Positions 1 to 8,377 are shown, counted from the first letter of the stretch. The stretch is 33,490 bases of DNA from an uncultured Actinomycetes bacterium (GCA_903900235.1 CAIUMH010000136.1:1-33490), one strand, 5' to 3'. Program-made: numbers and translations. Notes: generated by a model from the sequence alone, not told the origin.

Positions 1-259
1 CCGGTCGGACCATCGCCAGGCGACCTACGAGACCGCCACCCCAGTCGTGGCCAACGAGATGGACCGGCTCGGCACGCGCCTCGAGCTCGGCGATCAGCCA
101 GGCCAGGTAGTCCTCCTTGGTCGCGGCGAATCCGGCGGGACGGGGGCAACCGAAGCCTGGGAGGTTGAGGCACATCACGTCATCGCGCCCCCACGCCTCG
201 ACCAGGGGGGCCCAGACCGCAGGGGTCTCAGGGTTGCCGTGGACGAGGACGACGGTCAT
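1..259 (-). CDS. Alpha/beta hydrolase, Asp-nucleophile (epoxide hydrolase / haloalkane dehalogenase-like), 3' part outside window
   Basis: Read on the minus strand, the first 86 residues begin MTVVLVHGNPETPAVW and include the lid-proximal HGNP motif (residues 7-10) and the nucleophile elbow VGHDWGG (about 69-75). The residue at the elbow is Asp72 rather than Ser. In the alpha/beta hydrolase superfamily a GHDWG elbow is typical of epoxide hydrolases and haloalkane dehalogenases, which attack through an aspartyl ester. The start ATG at 259 is preceded by AAGGAG with good spacing. The rest of the protein, including the acid and His of the triad, lies beyond base 1, so substrate cannot be told. 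It is divergent from the tRNA gene that follows. Confidence 0.8.
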   Translation of the reverse strand, partial: MTVVLVHGNPETPAVWAPLVEAWGRDDVMCLNLPGFGCPRPAGFAATKEDYLAWLIAELEARAEPVHLVGHDWGGGLVGRLAMVRP

Positions 260-337
260 GGGCGCTCCTTGGGATTGGGGACCTCAGCAAGCCTGCCATG
301 AGCGGATGCCTCGATGGGACGATGGCTCCTGCGGGGC

Positions 338-343
338 TAGGAT
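338..343 (+). promoter_or_regulatory. -10 hexamer TAGGAT of tRNA-Ser
   Basis: TAGGAT lies seven bases before the first base of the tRNA, the distance expected if transcription begins at or one base before the mature 5' end. No convincing -35 element is seen. This is inferred from sequence alone. Confidence 0.5.
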
Positions 344-350
344 CGTCGAC

Positions 351-436
351 GGAGGGGTGCCAGAGCGGCCGAATGGGACGGTCTCGAAAACCGTTGTACG
401 TACTGCGTACCGTGGGTTCAAATCCCACCCTCTCCG
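351..436 (+). tRNA. tRNA-Ser(CGA)
   Basis: The 86 bases fold as a class II tRNA. The acceptor arm pairs GGAGGGG (351-357) with CCTCTCC (429-435), leaving G436 as the discriminator, which is usual for tRNA-Ser. The anticodon loop CTCGAAA carries anticodon CGA and reads the serine codon UCG. A long variable arm with GTAC/GTAC pairing follows, then a five-pair T stem around TTCAAAT. The 3' CCA is not encoded. Confidence 0.95.
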
Positions 437-450
437 CTCGAGTGCCGGTT

Positions 451-481
451 GCCCCCGGCGTCCACAGAGGACGCCGGGGGC
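451..481 (+). terminator. Strong hairpin after tRNA-Ser
   Basis: A perfect 13-base-pair GC-rich stem (451-463 with 469-481) encloses the five-base loop ACAGA. It sits 14 bases after the tRNA. There is no T-run after it, so it is a T-less hairpin terminator or a 3' processing stop. Confidence 0.7.
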
Positions 482-497
482 GGACCGAGCTCTCCGG

Positions 498-546
498 TCA
501 GGTGGGAGCCACCTGATCCCTCGGCCAGCGAGGACACCTGATCAGG
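498..546 (+). promoter_or_regulatory. Inverted repeats in the gabT leader
   Basis: TCAGGTGG (498-505) and CCACCTGA (509-516) form a perfect eight-base inverted repeat around GAG. A second palindrome, CCTGATCAGG (537-546), runs into the Shine-Dalgarno AGGAGGA (544-550). Both contain TCAGG/CCTGA half-sites, so the leader could hold an operator or a small RNA fold that occludes the ribosome site. Function is inferred only. Confidence 0.4.
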
Positions 547-554
547 AGGAACCG

Positions 555-1880
555 ATGGAGCCCATCGAGCAGAAGCGACACCTCACCACCGCCGTCCCGG
601 GACCACGTTCCCTCGAGCTGACGGTCCGTCGCGAGGCCGCCGTATCGAGTGGGGTCAGCTCAGGCCTCCCGGCCTTCATCGAGCGGGGATCCGGTGCCAT
701 CCTCGTCGACGTCGACGGCAACCAGCTCATCGATCTGGGCTCAGGGATCGCGGTCACCTCAGTGGGCCATGCTCACCCGGCCGTCACCGCGGCCATCGCC
801 GAGCAGTCGGCCCGCTTCACCCACACGTGCTTCATGGTGACCCCGTATGAGCAGTACGTAGCGGTGGCCGAGGCCCTCAACGACCTGACCCCCGGCACCC
901 ATGCCAAGTCCACGGCATTGTTCAATTCTGGAGCCGAGGCGGTCGAGAACGCGATCAAGGTCGCCCGTCTGGCCACCGGTCGCTCCGGCGTCGCCGTGTT
1001 CGATCACGCCTACCACGGCCGGACCAACCTCACGATGGCCCTGACGGCCAAGAACATGCCCTACAAGGACCGCTTCGGACCCTTTGCCCCCGAGATCTAT
1101 CGGGCACCGATGTCCTACCCATTGCACGACGGCCTCAGCGGTCCCGAGGCGGCCGCCCGGGCCATCTCCCATCTCGAGACTCAGGTCGGCGCCCACAACC
1201 TTGCCGCCCTCCTGATCGAGCCCATCCAGGGTGAAGGCGGGTTCATCGTCCCGGCCGTAGGCTTCTTGCCGGCCTTGGCCGAGTGGGCGTCCGAGCACGG
1301 CATCGTGTTCATCGCCGACGAGATCCAGACCGGCTTCTGCAGGACGGGCGCCTGGTTCGCCAGCGAGCATGAGGGCATCGTCCCGGATCTGATCACGACC
1401 GCCAAGGGCATCGCTGCCGGTATGCCACTCGCCGCCGTGACCGGACGACGAGAGCTGATGAACGCTGTCCACGCCGGCGGGCTCGGCGGTACCTATGGCG
1501 GCAACCCGGTGGCTGCGGCAGCGGCGCTGGCCGCCATTGAGGTCATGCGCAGCGAGGACCTCGCCGAGCGAGCAAGGGCCCTGCACTCCACCATCGAGCG
1601 CAAGCTCTCCCTCGCGGCCTCGGAGCTCCCGGCCATCGCCGAGGTCCGAGGACGAGGAGCCATGATGGCCATCGAGCTCGTCCGACCAGGAACCCTTGAG
1701 CCCGATGCGGCCCTCGCCAAGTCCGTGGTGGCCCAGTGCGCCGAAGACGGCGTGATCACCTTGAGCTGCGGCACCTATGGCAACGTCGTTCGGCTACTGC
1801 CGCCGCTGGTGATCGAGCAGAGTCTTCTTGACGAGGGCCTCGATCTGCTCGTTGGGGTCCTGCGCCGCTGCGCCTCGTAG
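555..1880 (+). CDS. gabT: 4-aminobutyrate aminotransferase (class III PLP aminotransferase)
   Basis: The 441-residue product matches the usual GabT length. This cytosolic enzyme family moves the amino group of GABA or a related omega-amino acid to 2-oxoglutarate, giving succinate semialdehyde. Visible class III features are SGAEAVENAIK (about 125-135), HAYHGRT (151-157), EPIQGEGG (222-229), ADEIQTGF with the PLP-nitrogen Asp (about D255), and TTAKGIAAGMPLAA with the likely Schiff-base Lys (about K284). ATG 555 was chosen because AGGAGGA lies four bases upstream; longer in-frame starts would run through the tRNA. The gene is alone on its strand. Substrate could also be 5-aminovalerate or another omega-amine. 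The aldehyde dehydrogenase 4 kb away is not an obvious partner. Confidence 0.88.
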   Translation: MEPIEQKRHLTTAVPGPRSLELTVRREAAVSSGVSSGLPAFIERGSGAILVDVDGNQLIDLGSGIAVTSVGHAHPAVTAAIAEQSARFTHTCFMVTPYEQYVAVAEALNDLTPGTHAKSTALFNSGAEAVENAIKVARLATGRSGVAVFDHAYHGRTNLTMALTAKNMPYKDRFGPFAPEIYRAPMSYPLHDGLSGPEAAARAISHLETQVGAHNLAALLIEPIQGEGGFIVPAVGFLPALAEWASEHGIVFIADEIQTGFCRTGAWFASEHEGIVPDLITTAKGIAAGMPLAAVTGRRELMNAVHAGGLGGTYGGNPVAAAAALAAIEVMRSEDLAERARALHSTIERKLSLAASELPAIAEVRGRGAMMAIELVRPGTLEPDAALAKSVVAQCAEDGVITLSCGTYGNVVRLLPPLVIEQSLLDEGLDLLVGVLRRCAS

Positions 1881-3098
1881 CTAGCCCGCGGCGCAGGCGC
1901 CGGTCGAGACCCGCCGGGTCAGTGGGAGGGCACGAGCGACAGCGGGGAGCACCGCTGACGACGTCAGGGCGTAGCCCACCACCGGCGACACCGTCGAGCG
2001 AGAGAACACGATCCCGAGCACCTGGCCGTTCGGCCCCATCAGGGGGCTCCCCGAACTTCCCGGATGCACGCCGGCGCTCAGCTCGTAGACCTGTCGACGG
2101 GTCAGGCCGCTGTTATAGATGTCGCGGCCCAGGGCATCGAACATGGCCGTCACGGCTGCTCGGCCCACGTGGAGCGGTCCGTTTTCCGGAAAGCCGACGA
2201 AGGCCGCTTGCTCCCCCACCGTGGCGACGCCGGTGTCGAAGGGCAGTGCAGGACCCAACGCCCCCTGCACCTTGAGCACCGCGAGATCGAGGCCCGGGTC
2301 GACGAGAACTGGCGTCGCTGGGACCGATCGCCCGTCGATCATCACCGCCGGCGCGGCCATCCCAGCAATCACGTGAGCGTTGGTGACAAGGGTGTGATCC
2401 GCCACGACGAAGGCCGTCCCTTCCTCGAAGCCGCCGCAAGCTGGGGCGAAGACCTTCACCACCGAGGACAATGCTGGCGCTCCGAGTGCCTCGGCGGCGG
2501 CCGAGGTGGGCCGGTCGGCCTGCGTCGCCGAGGGTGGCAGGACGCTGGCGAAGACCGACGGGAAGCCGCTTGATGCCAAGAGACCCTGTGCCTGACTGAG
2601 TGCAGACGGGACCGGTGGCAGCACGTGGTCGATGCTGCGCAAGACGGCAGAGCGAGCCACGGCAGACGACAGCCAGGGCACCGAGGACTGGACGAGGAAC
2701 CCGGCCACCAGCCATGCCGACAGCAGGACACTGACCGCGCCCAACACCGCTCCGACTCCCGAGTCGAGCGACCCCAGGTGAAGTCGCTTCATGGTGGTAG
2801 CCGCCCATCCTCCGACGATGCGGCCAACCACCCCGGCCGCCGCTGCGACACCAAGGACGATGGCCACTGTCAGCACTGTCCGCGCCGAGCCCGAGGCCAG
2901 CGGCCGGGCGATGACGAGCGCCAGCAGTACACCGCCGGCCAGACCGATCCAGAAGCCAACGAAGCTCGAGACCTGGGTCATGGCGCCAAGCTGCAGCCCG
3001 CGCAGAGCTGCCACCACCACAAGCACCGCCAGCACCAGATCAAGCCATCCCACTGTCTTGGAGGGTAGACCCCGACCGGCCCGGTCGGATGACAGCAT
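1881..3098 (-). CDS. marP: MarP-like membrane serine protease (CvpA domain plus trypsin-like domain)
   Basis: The 405-residue protein has about four N-terminal membrane helices of CvpA type (about 16-140) and then a chymotrypsin-fold protease. Likely triad residues are His242 (TNAHVI), Asp271 (GLDLAV) and Ser349 (GSSGSP). MarP of mycobacteria is a periplasmic protease needed for resistance to acid and oxidative stress. Two cysteines, about C221 and C402, are 181 residues apart, the same interval as the regulatory disulfide I recall for M. tuberculosis MarP. ATG 3098 follows GAGG with a six-base spacer and leaves space for the divergent promoter; an ATG at 3146 is also in frame but would overlap the divergent gene. 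The stop codon abuts that of gabT. Confidence 0.85.
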   Translation of the reverse strand: MLSSDRAGRGLPSKTVGWLDLVLAVLVVVAALRGLQLGAMTQVSSFVGFWIGLAGGVLLALVIARPLASGSARTVLTVAIVLGVAAAAGVVGRIVGGWAATTMKRLHLGSLDSGVGAVLGAVSVLLSAWLVAGFLVQSSVPWLSSAVARSAVLRSIDHVLPPVPSALSQAQGLLASSGFPSVFASVLPPSATQADRPTSAAAEALGAPALSSVVKVFAPACGGFEEGTAFVVADHTLVTNAHVIAGMAAPAVMIDGRSVPATPVLVDPGLDLAVLKVQGALGPALPFDTGVATVGEQAAFVGFPENGPLHVGRAAVTAMFDALGRDIYNSGLTRRQVYELSAGVHPGSSGSPLMGPNGQVLGIVFSRSTVSPVVGYALTSSAVLPAVARALPLTRRVSTGACAAG

Positions 3099-3132
3099 CG
3101 CCGGCCTCGTCAGCACCCCTCCCCGAGTGTGC

Positions 3133-3138
3133 AAACCT
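3133..3138 (+). promoter_or_regulatory. Leaderless -10 candidate AAACCT
   Basis: AAACCT is followed by exactly six bases and then ATG 3145, with no Shine-Dalgarno sequence between. A at position 2 and T at position 6 fit an actinobacterial -10 element, so the transcript may start at the A of the start codon. Confidence 0.4.
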
Positions 3139-3144
3139 TCCCCC

Positions 3145-4413
3145 ATGACGACGGTTGAGGTGGTGCTCGCGGGACCTGCAGCAGGCGGAGGGTTCGTGGC
3201 GCGCGACCCCGGTGGGCGTGTGCTCTTCGTGCGTCACGGCCTGCCCGGCGAGCGCGTGATCGCCGAGATCACCGAGGAGCACCCTCGGTGGGCCCGCGCC
3301 GATGCCATCGAGATCCTCGAGCCATCCCCGGACCGGATCAACCCGGCCTGTCCGGCCGCTGGTCCCGGAGGGTGTGGTGGCTGCGATTTCCAGCATGTCG
3401 ACCTCGCCGTCCAGCGCAACCTCAAGGCAATGCTGCTCGAGGAGCAGCTTCGTCGGGTAGCCAAGATCGACCACACCGTGGTCGTCGAGGCAGTGGAAGG
3501 TGCCGGTCTCGGCAACCGCACCCGTATCCGCTTCGGTGTCGACGAGCTCGGCCGACTCGGGATGCGTCGCCACGGCAGCCACGACATCGTGGCCATCGAC
3601 CACTGCCCACTCGGCGTGGAGGCCATTGGCGACCTCGACCTCGACGAGGAGGTTTGGCCGGCCGGGGCCGACGTCGAGGTGGTCGCAGTGACCGGCTCCG
3701 CACCCATCGCCTATGCCGTCCTCGACGAGGAGGAGGGTGCCGATGACGGCGAGAGCATCGACGACCTCAGCCCGGTCGGCGACGATGTGATCTCCGAGGA
3801 GGATGACCAGGTCGAGGACGAATCTGGATCAGGACTGCTGACCACCACCGTGCTCGGTGAGGAGTTCACCGTGTCGCCCGGAGTCTTCTGGCAGATCCAT
3901 CAGCGTGCCCCCGAGGTGCTCACCCAAGCGGTGCTCGAGGGCCTCGACCTCAGGGAAGGCGATCGCGTCCTCGACCTCTACTGCGGAGCTGGCCTCTTCA
4001 CGTTGCCCATCGCCCGACTCGTCGGCCACTCGGGTCGCGTGATCGGTATCGAGGCGGCAGATGTCGCCGCCATCGATGCCATCGGTAATCTCGGCGACCT
4101 GCCCCAGTCTCGGATCCTCAACACGACGGTCACCGGTGCCAGCCTGCGCGACCATCTCGCCGGAGCCTCCCGGTGCGTCCTCGACCCGCCCCGCCGGGGA
4201 GTCGACCGATCGGCGCTGCTGGCCCTGGCCGGATCAGCAGTCATGGAGCGCATCGTCATGGTCTCGTGCGACCCGGCCACCTTCGCCCGCGACCTGCGGC
4301 TGCTTCTCGACCAGGGCTTCTCGATCGCCTCGATCAGGGCGTTCGACCTGTTCGAGATGACCGAGCACATCGAGATCGTCTGCGTGGTGACCCGCAGTTC
4401 CTCGCTGCACTGA
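3145..4413 (+). CDS. TrmA/RlmD-family RNA (uracil-5-)-methyltransferase with acidic insert
   Basis: The 422-residue enzyme belongs to the SAM-dependent RNA m5U methyltransferases. Order of parts: a small N-terminal TRAM-like beta barrel (about 1-60), an iron-sulfur set C69-X7-C77-X2-C80 with a fourth Cys near 154 (resembling the [4Fe-4S] site of RlmD), the SAM loop DLYCGAGLFTLPIA (277-290), DPPRRG (347-352), and VSCDPATF with the likely catalytic Cys375. An unusual run of mostly Asp and Glu residues occupies about 194-228, where most family members have a short loop. The start ATG has no Shine-Dalgarno sequence but has a leaderless-type -10. Whether the target is 23S rRNA or tRNA cannot be told. 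Confidence 0.88.
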   Translation: MTTVEVVLAGPAAGGGFVARDPGGRVLFVRHGLPGERVIAEITEEHPRWARADAIEILEPSPDRINPACPAAGPGGCGGCDFQHVDLAVQRNLKAMLLEEQLRRVAKIDHTVVVEAVEGAGLGNRTRIRFGVDELGRLGMRRHGSHDIVAIDHCPLGVEAIGDLDLDEEVWPAGADVEVVAVTGSAPIAYAVLDEEEGADDGESIDDLSPVGDDVISEEDDQVEDESGSGLLTTTVLGEEFTVSPGVFWQIHQRAPEVLTQAVLEGLDLREGDRVLDLYCGAGLFTLPIARLVGHSGRVIGIEAADVAAIDAIGNLGDLPQSRILNTTVTGASLRDHLAGASRCVLDPPRRGVDRSALLALAGSAVMERIVMVSCDPATFARDLRLLLDQGFSIASIRAFDLFEMTEHIEIVCVVTRSSSLH

Positions 4414-4432
4414 TCCGATGCCACCGGCCCTC

Positions 4433-4438
4433 TACGCT
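4433..4438 (+). promoter_or_regulatory. Leaderless -10 candidate TACGCT
   Basis: TACGCT ends seven bases before ATG 4445 and no Shine-Dalgarno sequence is present. It lies between the methyltransferase stop and the lipoprotein start, so the lipoprotein probably has its own promoter. Confidence 0.5.
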
Positions 4439-4444
4439 CGGGCG

Positions 4445-5500
4445 ATGCGTTCCAGTGCATCAACACTGATCACCCTGGCCGTCGTCGGGTTGCTGGCCAT
4501 CGCTGCCACCGCCTGCGGCACTCCGAAGAAGGCCGGGGTCAACGGGGTTCCTGATGCCGGCACCGGGATCGGTCAGCCCAGTCCGTTCCTCTCTGCCAAC
4601 CTCTCGACGATCTCGTGTGGCTCCGGCAATCTCTGCGCCGCCGGAGGAGCGCCATTCGAAGGCGGTGCGGCGACACCGATCCTTGCGTACTCCCACACCA
4701 GCGGTGCCAAATGGTCTCCGGCCCGAAGTAGCTCGGGAGCAGGGGCGACCATCACCAGCACAGCCTGTGCCGCGACGCGTTGTGTGGCTGTCGGCATCAT
4801 CGACGCCCTCCCTCTGCTGCTGTCCATCTCCACCTCCTCCACCAGCCGAACCTGGAAGTCGACCGCCCAGCCATCGGCCGGCACACTCGTCGCCGTTGGC
4901 TGCGCCGGGAACTCGACCTGCCTAGGCCTCGCAAGGACCTCGACCGGCAGCCTCGAGACCGTCCGGTCGACCCGCGGTCCGTGGAGCTCCCTCGGCAGCC
5001 CGCCAACCGACCTTGCCTCACCCGTCAGCATGGATTGCGTCTCGACCCGGGTCTGCACTGCGGTCGGGACCTCGGCCACGGGCACCCCGGTGGTGATGGT
5101 CACGCGCAGCGGTGGCACCACCTGGTCATTAGCCGAGATCTCCAAGAAGGCCACGGTGATCCTCGGTGCCTCCTGCAGGATCGACGGGGTCTGCTGGGTG
5201 GTGGGCCGCAAAGGAGCGGCCACTCTCCTGGTCCGCAGCTCTCGACCGGATACTCCATTCCTCAAGGTCGTCCCGCCCGACGGTCTGGGCAGCGTCAACG
5301 ACGTCAGCTGCGCCGGGACCACCTGCGTACTCGCCGGTGCAAGCTCATCGGGACAAGGGGCGGCAGCGGCCTACTTCGGAGCCTCGGCGAGCATCCTCGA
5401 CGTCAGCTTTGCCCCGACACCGCTGCTCACGGTGAGCTGTGGCACTGCGACCGCCTGCTCGGCGGCCACCACGTCCAGCCTCGTTGACCTGAAGCTCTAG
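4445..5500 (+). CDS. Lipoprotein with seven Cys-pair repeats, probable beta-propeller
   Basis: The 351-residue protein starts with a signal peptide and a lipobox ending at Cys24 (IAATAC), so it is probably a membrane-anchored surface lipoprotein. I do not recognise a named family. The mature part has seven units, each opening with a close Cys pair: ISCGSGNLC, TACAATRC, VGCAGNSTC, MDCVSTRVC, ASCRIDGVC, VSCAGTTC, VSCGTATAC. Most are followed by a small hydrophobic A-V-G-like stretch, and the period is about 40-50 residues. Several units also have a T/S-W or W-S near their end, as in BNR or sialidase-like blades. The seventh unit is short and ends the protein, as if closing a ring. The pairs probably form one disulfide per blade. 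Ligand is unknown. Confidence 0.75.
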   Translation: MRSSASTLITLAVVGLLAIAATACGTPKKAGVNGVPDAGTGIGQPSPFLSANLSTISCGSGNLCAAGGAPFEGGAATPILAYSHTSGAKWSPARSSSGAGATITSTACAATRCVAVGIIDALPLLLSISTSSTSRTWKSTAQPSAGTLVAVGCAGNSTCLGLARTSTGSLETVRSTRGPWSSLGSPPTDLASPVSMDCVSTRVCTAVGTSATGTPVVMVTRSGGTTWSLAEISKKATVILGASCRIDGVCWVVGRKGAATLLVRSSRPDTPFLKVVPPDGLGSVNDVSCAGTTCVLAGASSSGQGAAAAYFGASASILDVSFAPTPLLTVSCGTATACSAATTSSLVDLKL

Positions 5501-5501
5501 C

Positions 5502-7247
5502 TCAGTTCCTCAGGGCGGCAAGCAGCAGGCCGGGCAGCTTGGCCCAGCTCGGCCCGGCCTCGAAGGCCAACATCCGCTCCATGGTCTGGCGACCGTTCTT
5601 GGCCGTCGAGAAGTACGGCGGCTTGGGGCTCGATCGGAACGGGCCGCGCACCACCGACTTCTGCACGTGCTCGAGCATGAAGGCGTTGCCAACGATCCCT
5701 GAGCCCGACTGGATGTCGGTGATCGGGTGGCCGGGGTAGGCCCCCCATGTGGTGGTACCGAGGGCAAAGCACATGGCATGCCAGATGTTCAGGCCGATCC
5801 CGCCGTAGCGCAGGTTGGCCACCGCCGCCTCGATGCGAGGACCGACGGTGGCATCAGCCAGCGAGGTCGGATGGGCGATGACCGAGGCCGAGAGGGTCCC
5901 CCAGACCACGTCGTTGGCAAAGTCGACGGCGGCGTCAACGAACGATGCGGCATCCGCCGATGGCAGGGCGGTCTCCGCCATCAGGCCGCAGAAGGCCTCC
6001 ACATTGAAACAGATGTCGTCGGTGGCCGAGCTGTCCACTCCGGGGATGAATGTCCAAGGGAGCTCGCCGGCGGCCGGCGTACCGAGGAGCTGAGCCTCCG
6101 GGTGGGCGGCAAGGAATAAGGCCTGCCGGTCGGCGGCCCCGGGGTAATACGCCTGGCGGGTCGGAATCGACCGCAGTCGGTCGGCCAGGGCGGCGAGGAA
6201 CGCCGGGCGCTGCGTCCAGCCCTCCCATGTGATCAGCACCCGCGGGGTCAGGCAGTTGAAGCCGGCGTTGTTGGTCAACATCGTGGCCACGTTCTCGGCC
6301 TGGAAGGCAATGTCCTTAGCGGTCCAGTCTCCGGGGACGATGATGACCGGAGAGACGTTGCCAAGCTCGCAGCTGACCGGCTTGGTGATGACCGGGTCGT
6401 TGGCCGCCTTGCGCCGTGCCCCCTCCTCGCCCACGCCGAAGACAATGGCGTCGTGGGTCTTGTCCGAGCCGGTCACGTGGATCTCGTCGACGAGCTCATG
6501 GGTGCAGAGGTACTTACCAGCCTCGGCTCCACCTTCGACGATGGCCAAGAAGCCCGCCTCGATCAGGCTCGACATGGCGGCCGTCCAGTGAGGCACGAGG
6601 TAGTCGTTCACCGGATTCGCCTTGAGCACCACGACCTTGCCTTCGACGAAGAGCTTCGACAGCACGTCGCGCGGCCCAAGCGAGGCTACGTTGCCCGCGC
6701 CGAGCACCAATGAGACGCCCTTCCATGCCGCAGGATCCTTGTACGCCGGCGCCTGGTCGGCCTCAAGCTCGGCGCGGGTGACCCGCGGCTCGATCCAGAC
6801 CTCACCGGTCGTCTTGGCATAGAGCAACTTGTCGAAGGTGCTCGAAGGGAAGACCTGCACCACCAGGCGGCCGTCGGCTGACTCGGTGACCGGACCAGGG
6901 AACTGCGGACGGCCCTCGGCATCGATCTGGCGGAGCGACACCGCCAAGGTGCGAGCCATGCGGATGAAGGTGCCGATGCCGCTGAACATCTCCTCGCCAC
7001 CCTCGGTGGTCTTCGGGTCGTGGCCCTTGGCCTGACACGCTGCCGCCGTCCAGGCCTCGGATTCGGAATAGGTGTCGGCGATGATTCGATCAAGGAGAAG
7101 TGCACGATCCGCAGGACTGGTGGCGGCCCAGGCGTCGGCATTGGCGGCGACTGCCGACATGGCGGCGTCGAGCACCTCGATCGGGTGGCCGACCTTGTCG
7201 GCCCCGGCACTGGTCGGAGCGGCGGCTCCTCGAACGGTCATGGTCAT
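5502..7247 (-). CDS. Aldehyde dehydrogenase superfamily protein, long form (581 aa)
   Basis: This is an NAD(P)-dependent ALDH-fold enzyme. The catalytic Cys is about C332 in NNAGFNCLTPR, the general-base Glu is about E294 in VSCELGNVSP (where most members have ELGG), and the cofactor Lys is about K209 in VVVLKANP. The nucleotide-loop TGS lies at 259-261. At 581 residues it is some 80-100 longer than classical ALDHs, with extra sequence before the cofactor domain (about 80-170) and at the C-terminus. ATG 7247 is preceded by GAGGGGG. The next gene is divergent and its start is only 73 bases away, so the two may share a control region. Substrate is not evident. Confidence 0.85.
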   Translation of the reverse strand: MTMTVRGAAAPTSAGADKVGHPIEVLDAAMSAVAANADAWAATSPADRALLLDRIIADTYSESEAWTAAACQAKGHDPKTTEGGEEMFSGIGTFIRMARTLAVSLRQIDAEGRPQFPGPVTESADGRLVVQVFPSSTFDKLLYAKTTGEVWIEPRVTRAELEADQAPAYKDPAAWKGVSLVLGAGNVASLGPRDVLSKLFVEGKVVVLKANPVNDYLVPHWTAAMSSLIEAGFLAIVEGGAEAGKYLCTHELVDEIHVTGSDKTHDAIVFGVGEEGARRKAANDPVITKPVSCELGNVSPVIIVPGDWTAKDIAFQAENVATMLTNNAGFNCLTPRVLITWEGWTQRPAFLAALADRLRSIPTRQAYYPGAADRQALFLAAHPEAQLLGTPAAGELPWTFIPGVDSSATDDICFNVEAFCGLMAETALPSADAASFVDAAVDFANDVVWGTLSASVIAHPTSLADATVGPRIEAAVANLRYGGIGLNIWHAMCFALGTTTWGAYPGHPITDIQSGSGIVGNAFMLEHVQKSVVRGPFRSSPKPPYFSTAKNGRQTMERMLAFEAGPSWAKLPGLLLAALRN

Positions 7248-7308
7248 CACTGCCCCCTCGTCACGTGAAGACACAGAGTACCGCCGAGCCGACGACGGGC
7301 GTCGGTGG

Positions 7309-7314
7309 CAAGAT
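7309..7314 (+). promoter_or_regulatory. Leaderless -10 candidate CAAGAT
   Basis: CAAGAT is followed by six bases and then ATG 7321; there is no clear Shine-Dalgarno sequence. It lies in the 73-base divergent spacer. Confidence 0.4.
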
Positions 7315-7320
7315 CGGTTG

Positions 7321-8208
7321 ATGCAGATCGGTGCGGTCCTCCCCCAGAACGAACTCGGCGCAAGCACGGCCGACATCATCGCCTTCGCCCTTGAGGCCGA
7401 GCGCCTCGGCGTCGACCACGTGCTGGCCTACGACCACGTTCTCGGCGCCGTGAGAGCGGAGCACCCAGACTTCTCGGGGCCCTATGGCGTGGAGGATACG
7501 TTCCGCGAGCCTTTCGTGCTCTTCGGCTACCTCGCCGGGCGCACCCGACTCGGGTTCGCCACCTCCATCCTCATTGCCCCGCAGCGACAAACCGTCCTGG
7601 TCGCCAAGCAGGCAGCCGAGGTGGACTTGTTGAGCGAGGGCCGTTTCCGGTTGGGGTGTGGGATCGGCTGGAACACTGTCGAGTACGACGCACTGGGCAT
7701 CGAGTTCACCGGTCGAGGGGAGCGACTCGAGGAGCAGGTGCGGGTGCTTCGTCGGCTCTGGACCGAGGAGTCGGTCACCGATGCGGTCGGCGACGAACGG
7801 ATCGTGGCGGCCGGTCTGGCCCCGCTCCCGATTCAGCGTCCGATCCCCGTCTGGATCGGGGCATTGGCCCCAGCGGCGTTGCGGCGAGTCGGAACAATCG
7901 CCGATGGCTGGTTCCCGATGGCGGTGCCGGGCCACGGTTTCGAGGAGAACCGGCAGATTGTCATGAGGGCTGCCGAGTTAGCCGGGCGCGATCCGGGATC
8001 TCTGGGCATCGAGGGACAGGTTCCGAGCTTCGTCGGTCAGCCCGAACGAACGGTCGACCTCTTCGGCCGGTGGGTCGACGCCGGTGCCACGCACCTGTCG
8101 GTCAACACACTCAACCAGGGCTTCCGAGGCCTTTCCGAGCATCTCGACGCACTCCGACAAGCCGTCGAGGCGATCAACCACGCCCATGGGATTCCTCGCA
8201 GCCCGTGA
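7321..8208 (+). CDS. LLM-class (luciferase-like) F420-dependent oxidoreductase
   Basis: The 295-residue protein has the bacterial luciferase-like barrel. Features include MQIGAVLPQ at the start, RTRLGFATSILIAPQRQ, a Lys-Gln-Ala-Ala-Glu-Val-Asp-Leu-Leu-Ser stretch before GRFRLGCGIGWN, and IPVWIGA near residue 175. In Actinomycetota this subgroup usually uses reduced coenzyme F420 rather than FMN, and acts on alcohols, imines or ketones; the substrate here is unknown. ATG 7321 was chosen because the homologous N-terminus starts there and a -10 hexamer stands at leaderless distance. It is divergent from the aldehyde dehydrogenase, which suggests shared regulation but proves nothing about a joint pathway. 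Confidence 0.85.
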   Translation: MQIGAVLPQNELGASTADIIAFALEAERLGVDHVLAYDHVLGAVRAEHPDFSGPYGVEDTFREPFVLFGYLAGRTRLGFATSILIAPQRQTVLVAKQAAEVDLLSEGRFRLGCGIGWNTVEYDALGIEFTGRGERLEEQVRVLRRLWTEESVTDAVGDERIVAAGLAPLPIQRPIPVWIGALAPAALRRVGTIADGWFPMAVPGHGFEENRQIVMRAAELAGRDPGSLGIEGQVPSFVGQPERTVDLFGRWVDAGATHLSVNTLNQGFRGLSEHLDALRQAVEAINHAHGIPRSP

Positions 8209-8331
8209 GACTTCACCGGTCGCTCATAGGGAAGGTCCTCGTTGGGGATCCACCGCAACGCAATGGCCGCACGACGAGCCTGCTGGGGCTTCGGAGCACT
8301 GCTGGGCTTCGAAAAAACGGAGCAGTCGCAC

Positions 8332-8368
8332 CCGTTCGGCCCGTCCAGAGACCGGACGGGCCGAACGG
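8332..8368 (-). terminator. Hairpin terminator after the first ABM-like gene
   Basis: A perfect 15-base-pair stem (8332-8346 with 8354-8368) encloses a seven-base loop. On the minus strand it begins ten bases after the stop codon of the ABM-like gene; a TTTTTT run follows about 14 bases later. It could also stop the oxidoreductase transcript from the other side. Confidence 0.65.
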
Positions 8369-8377
8369 CCTGGCGGT

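Noticed and set aside
759-1586. 275-codon minus-strand frame inside gabT
   Set aside because: Shadow of gabT; low-complexity Gly, Asp and Leu content with no motif.
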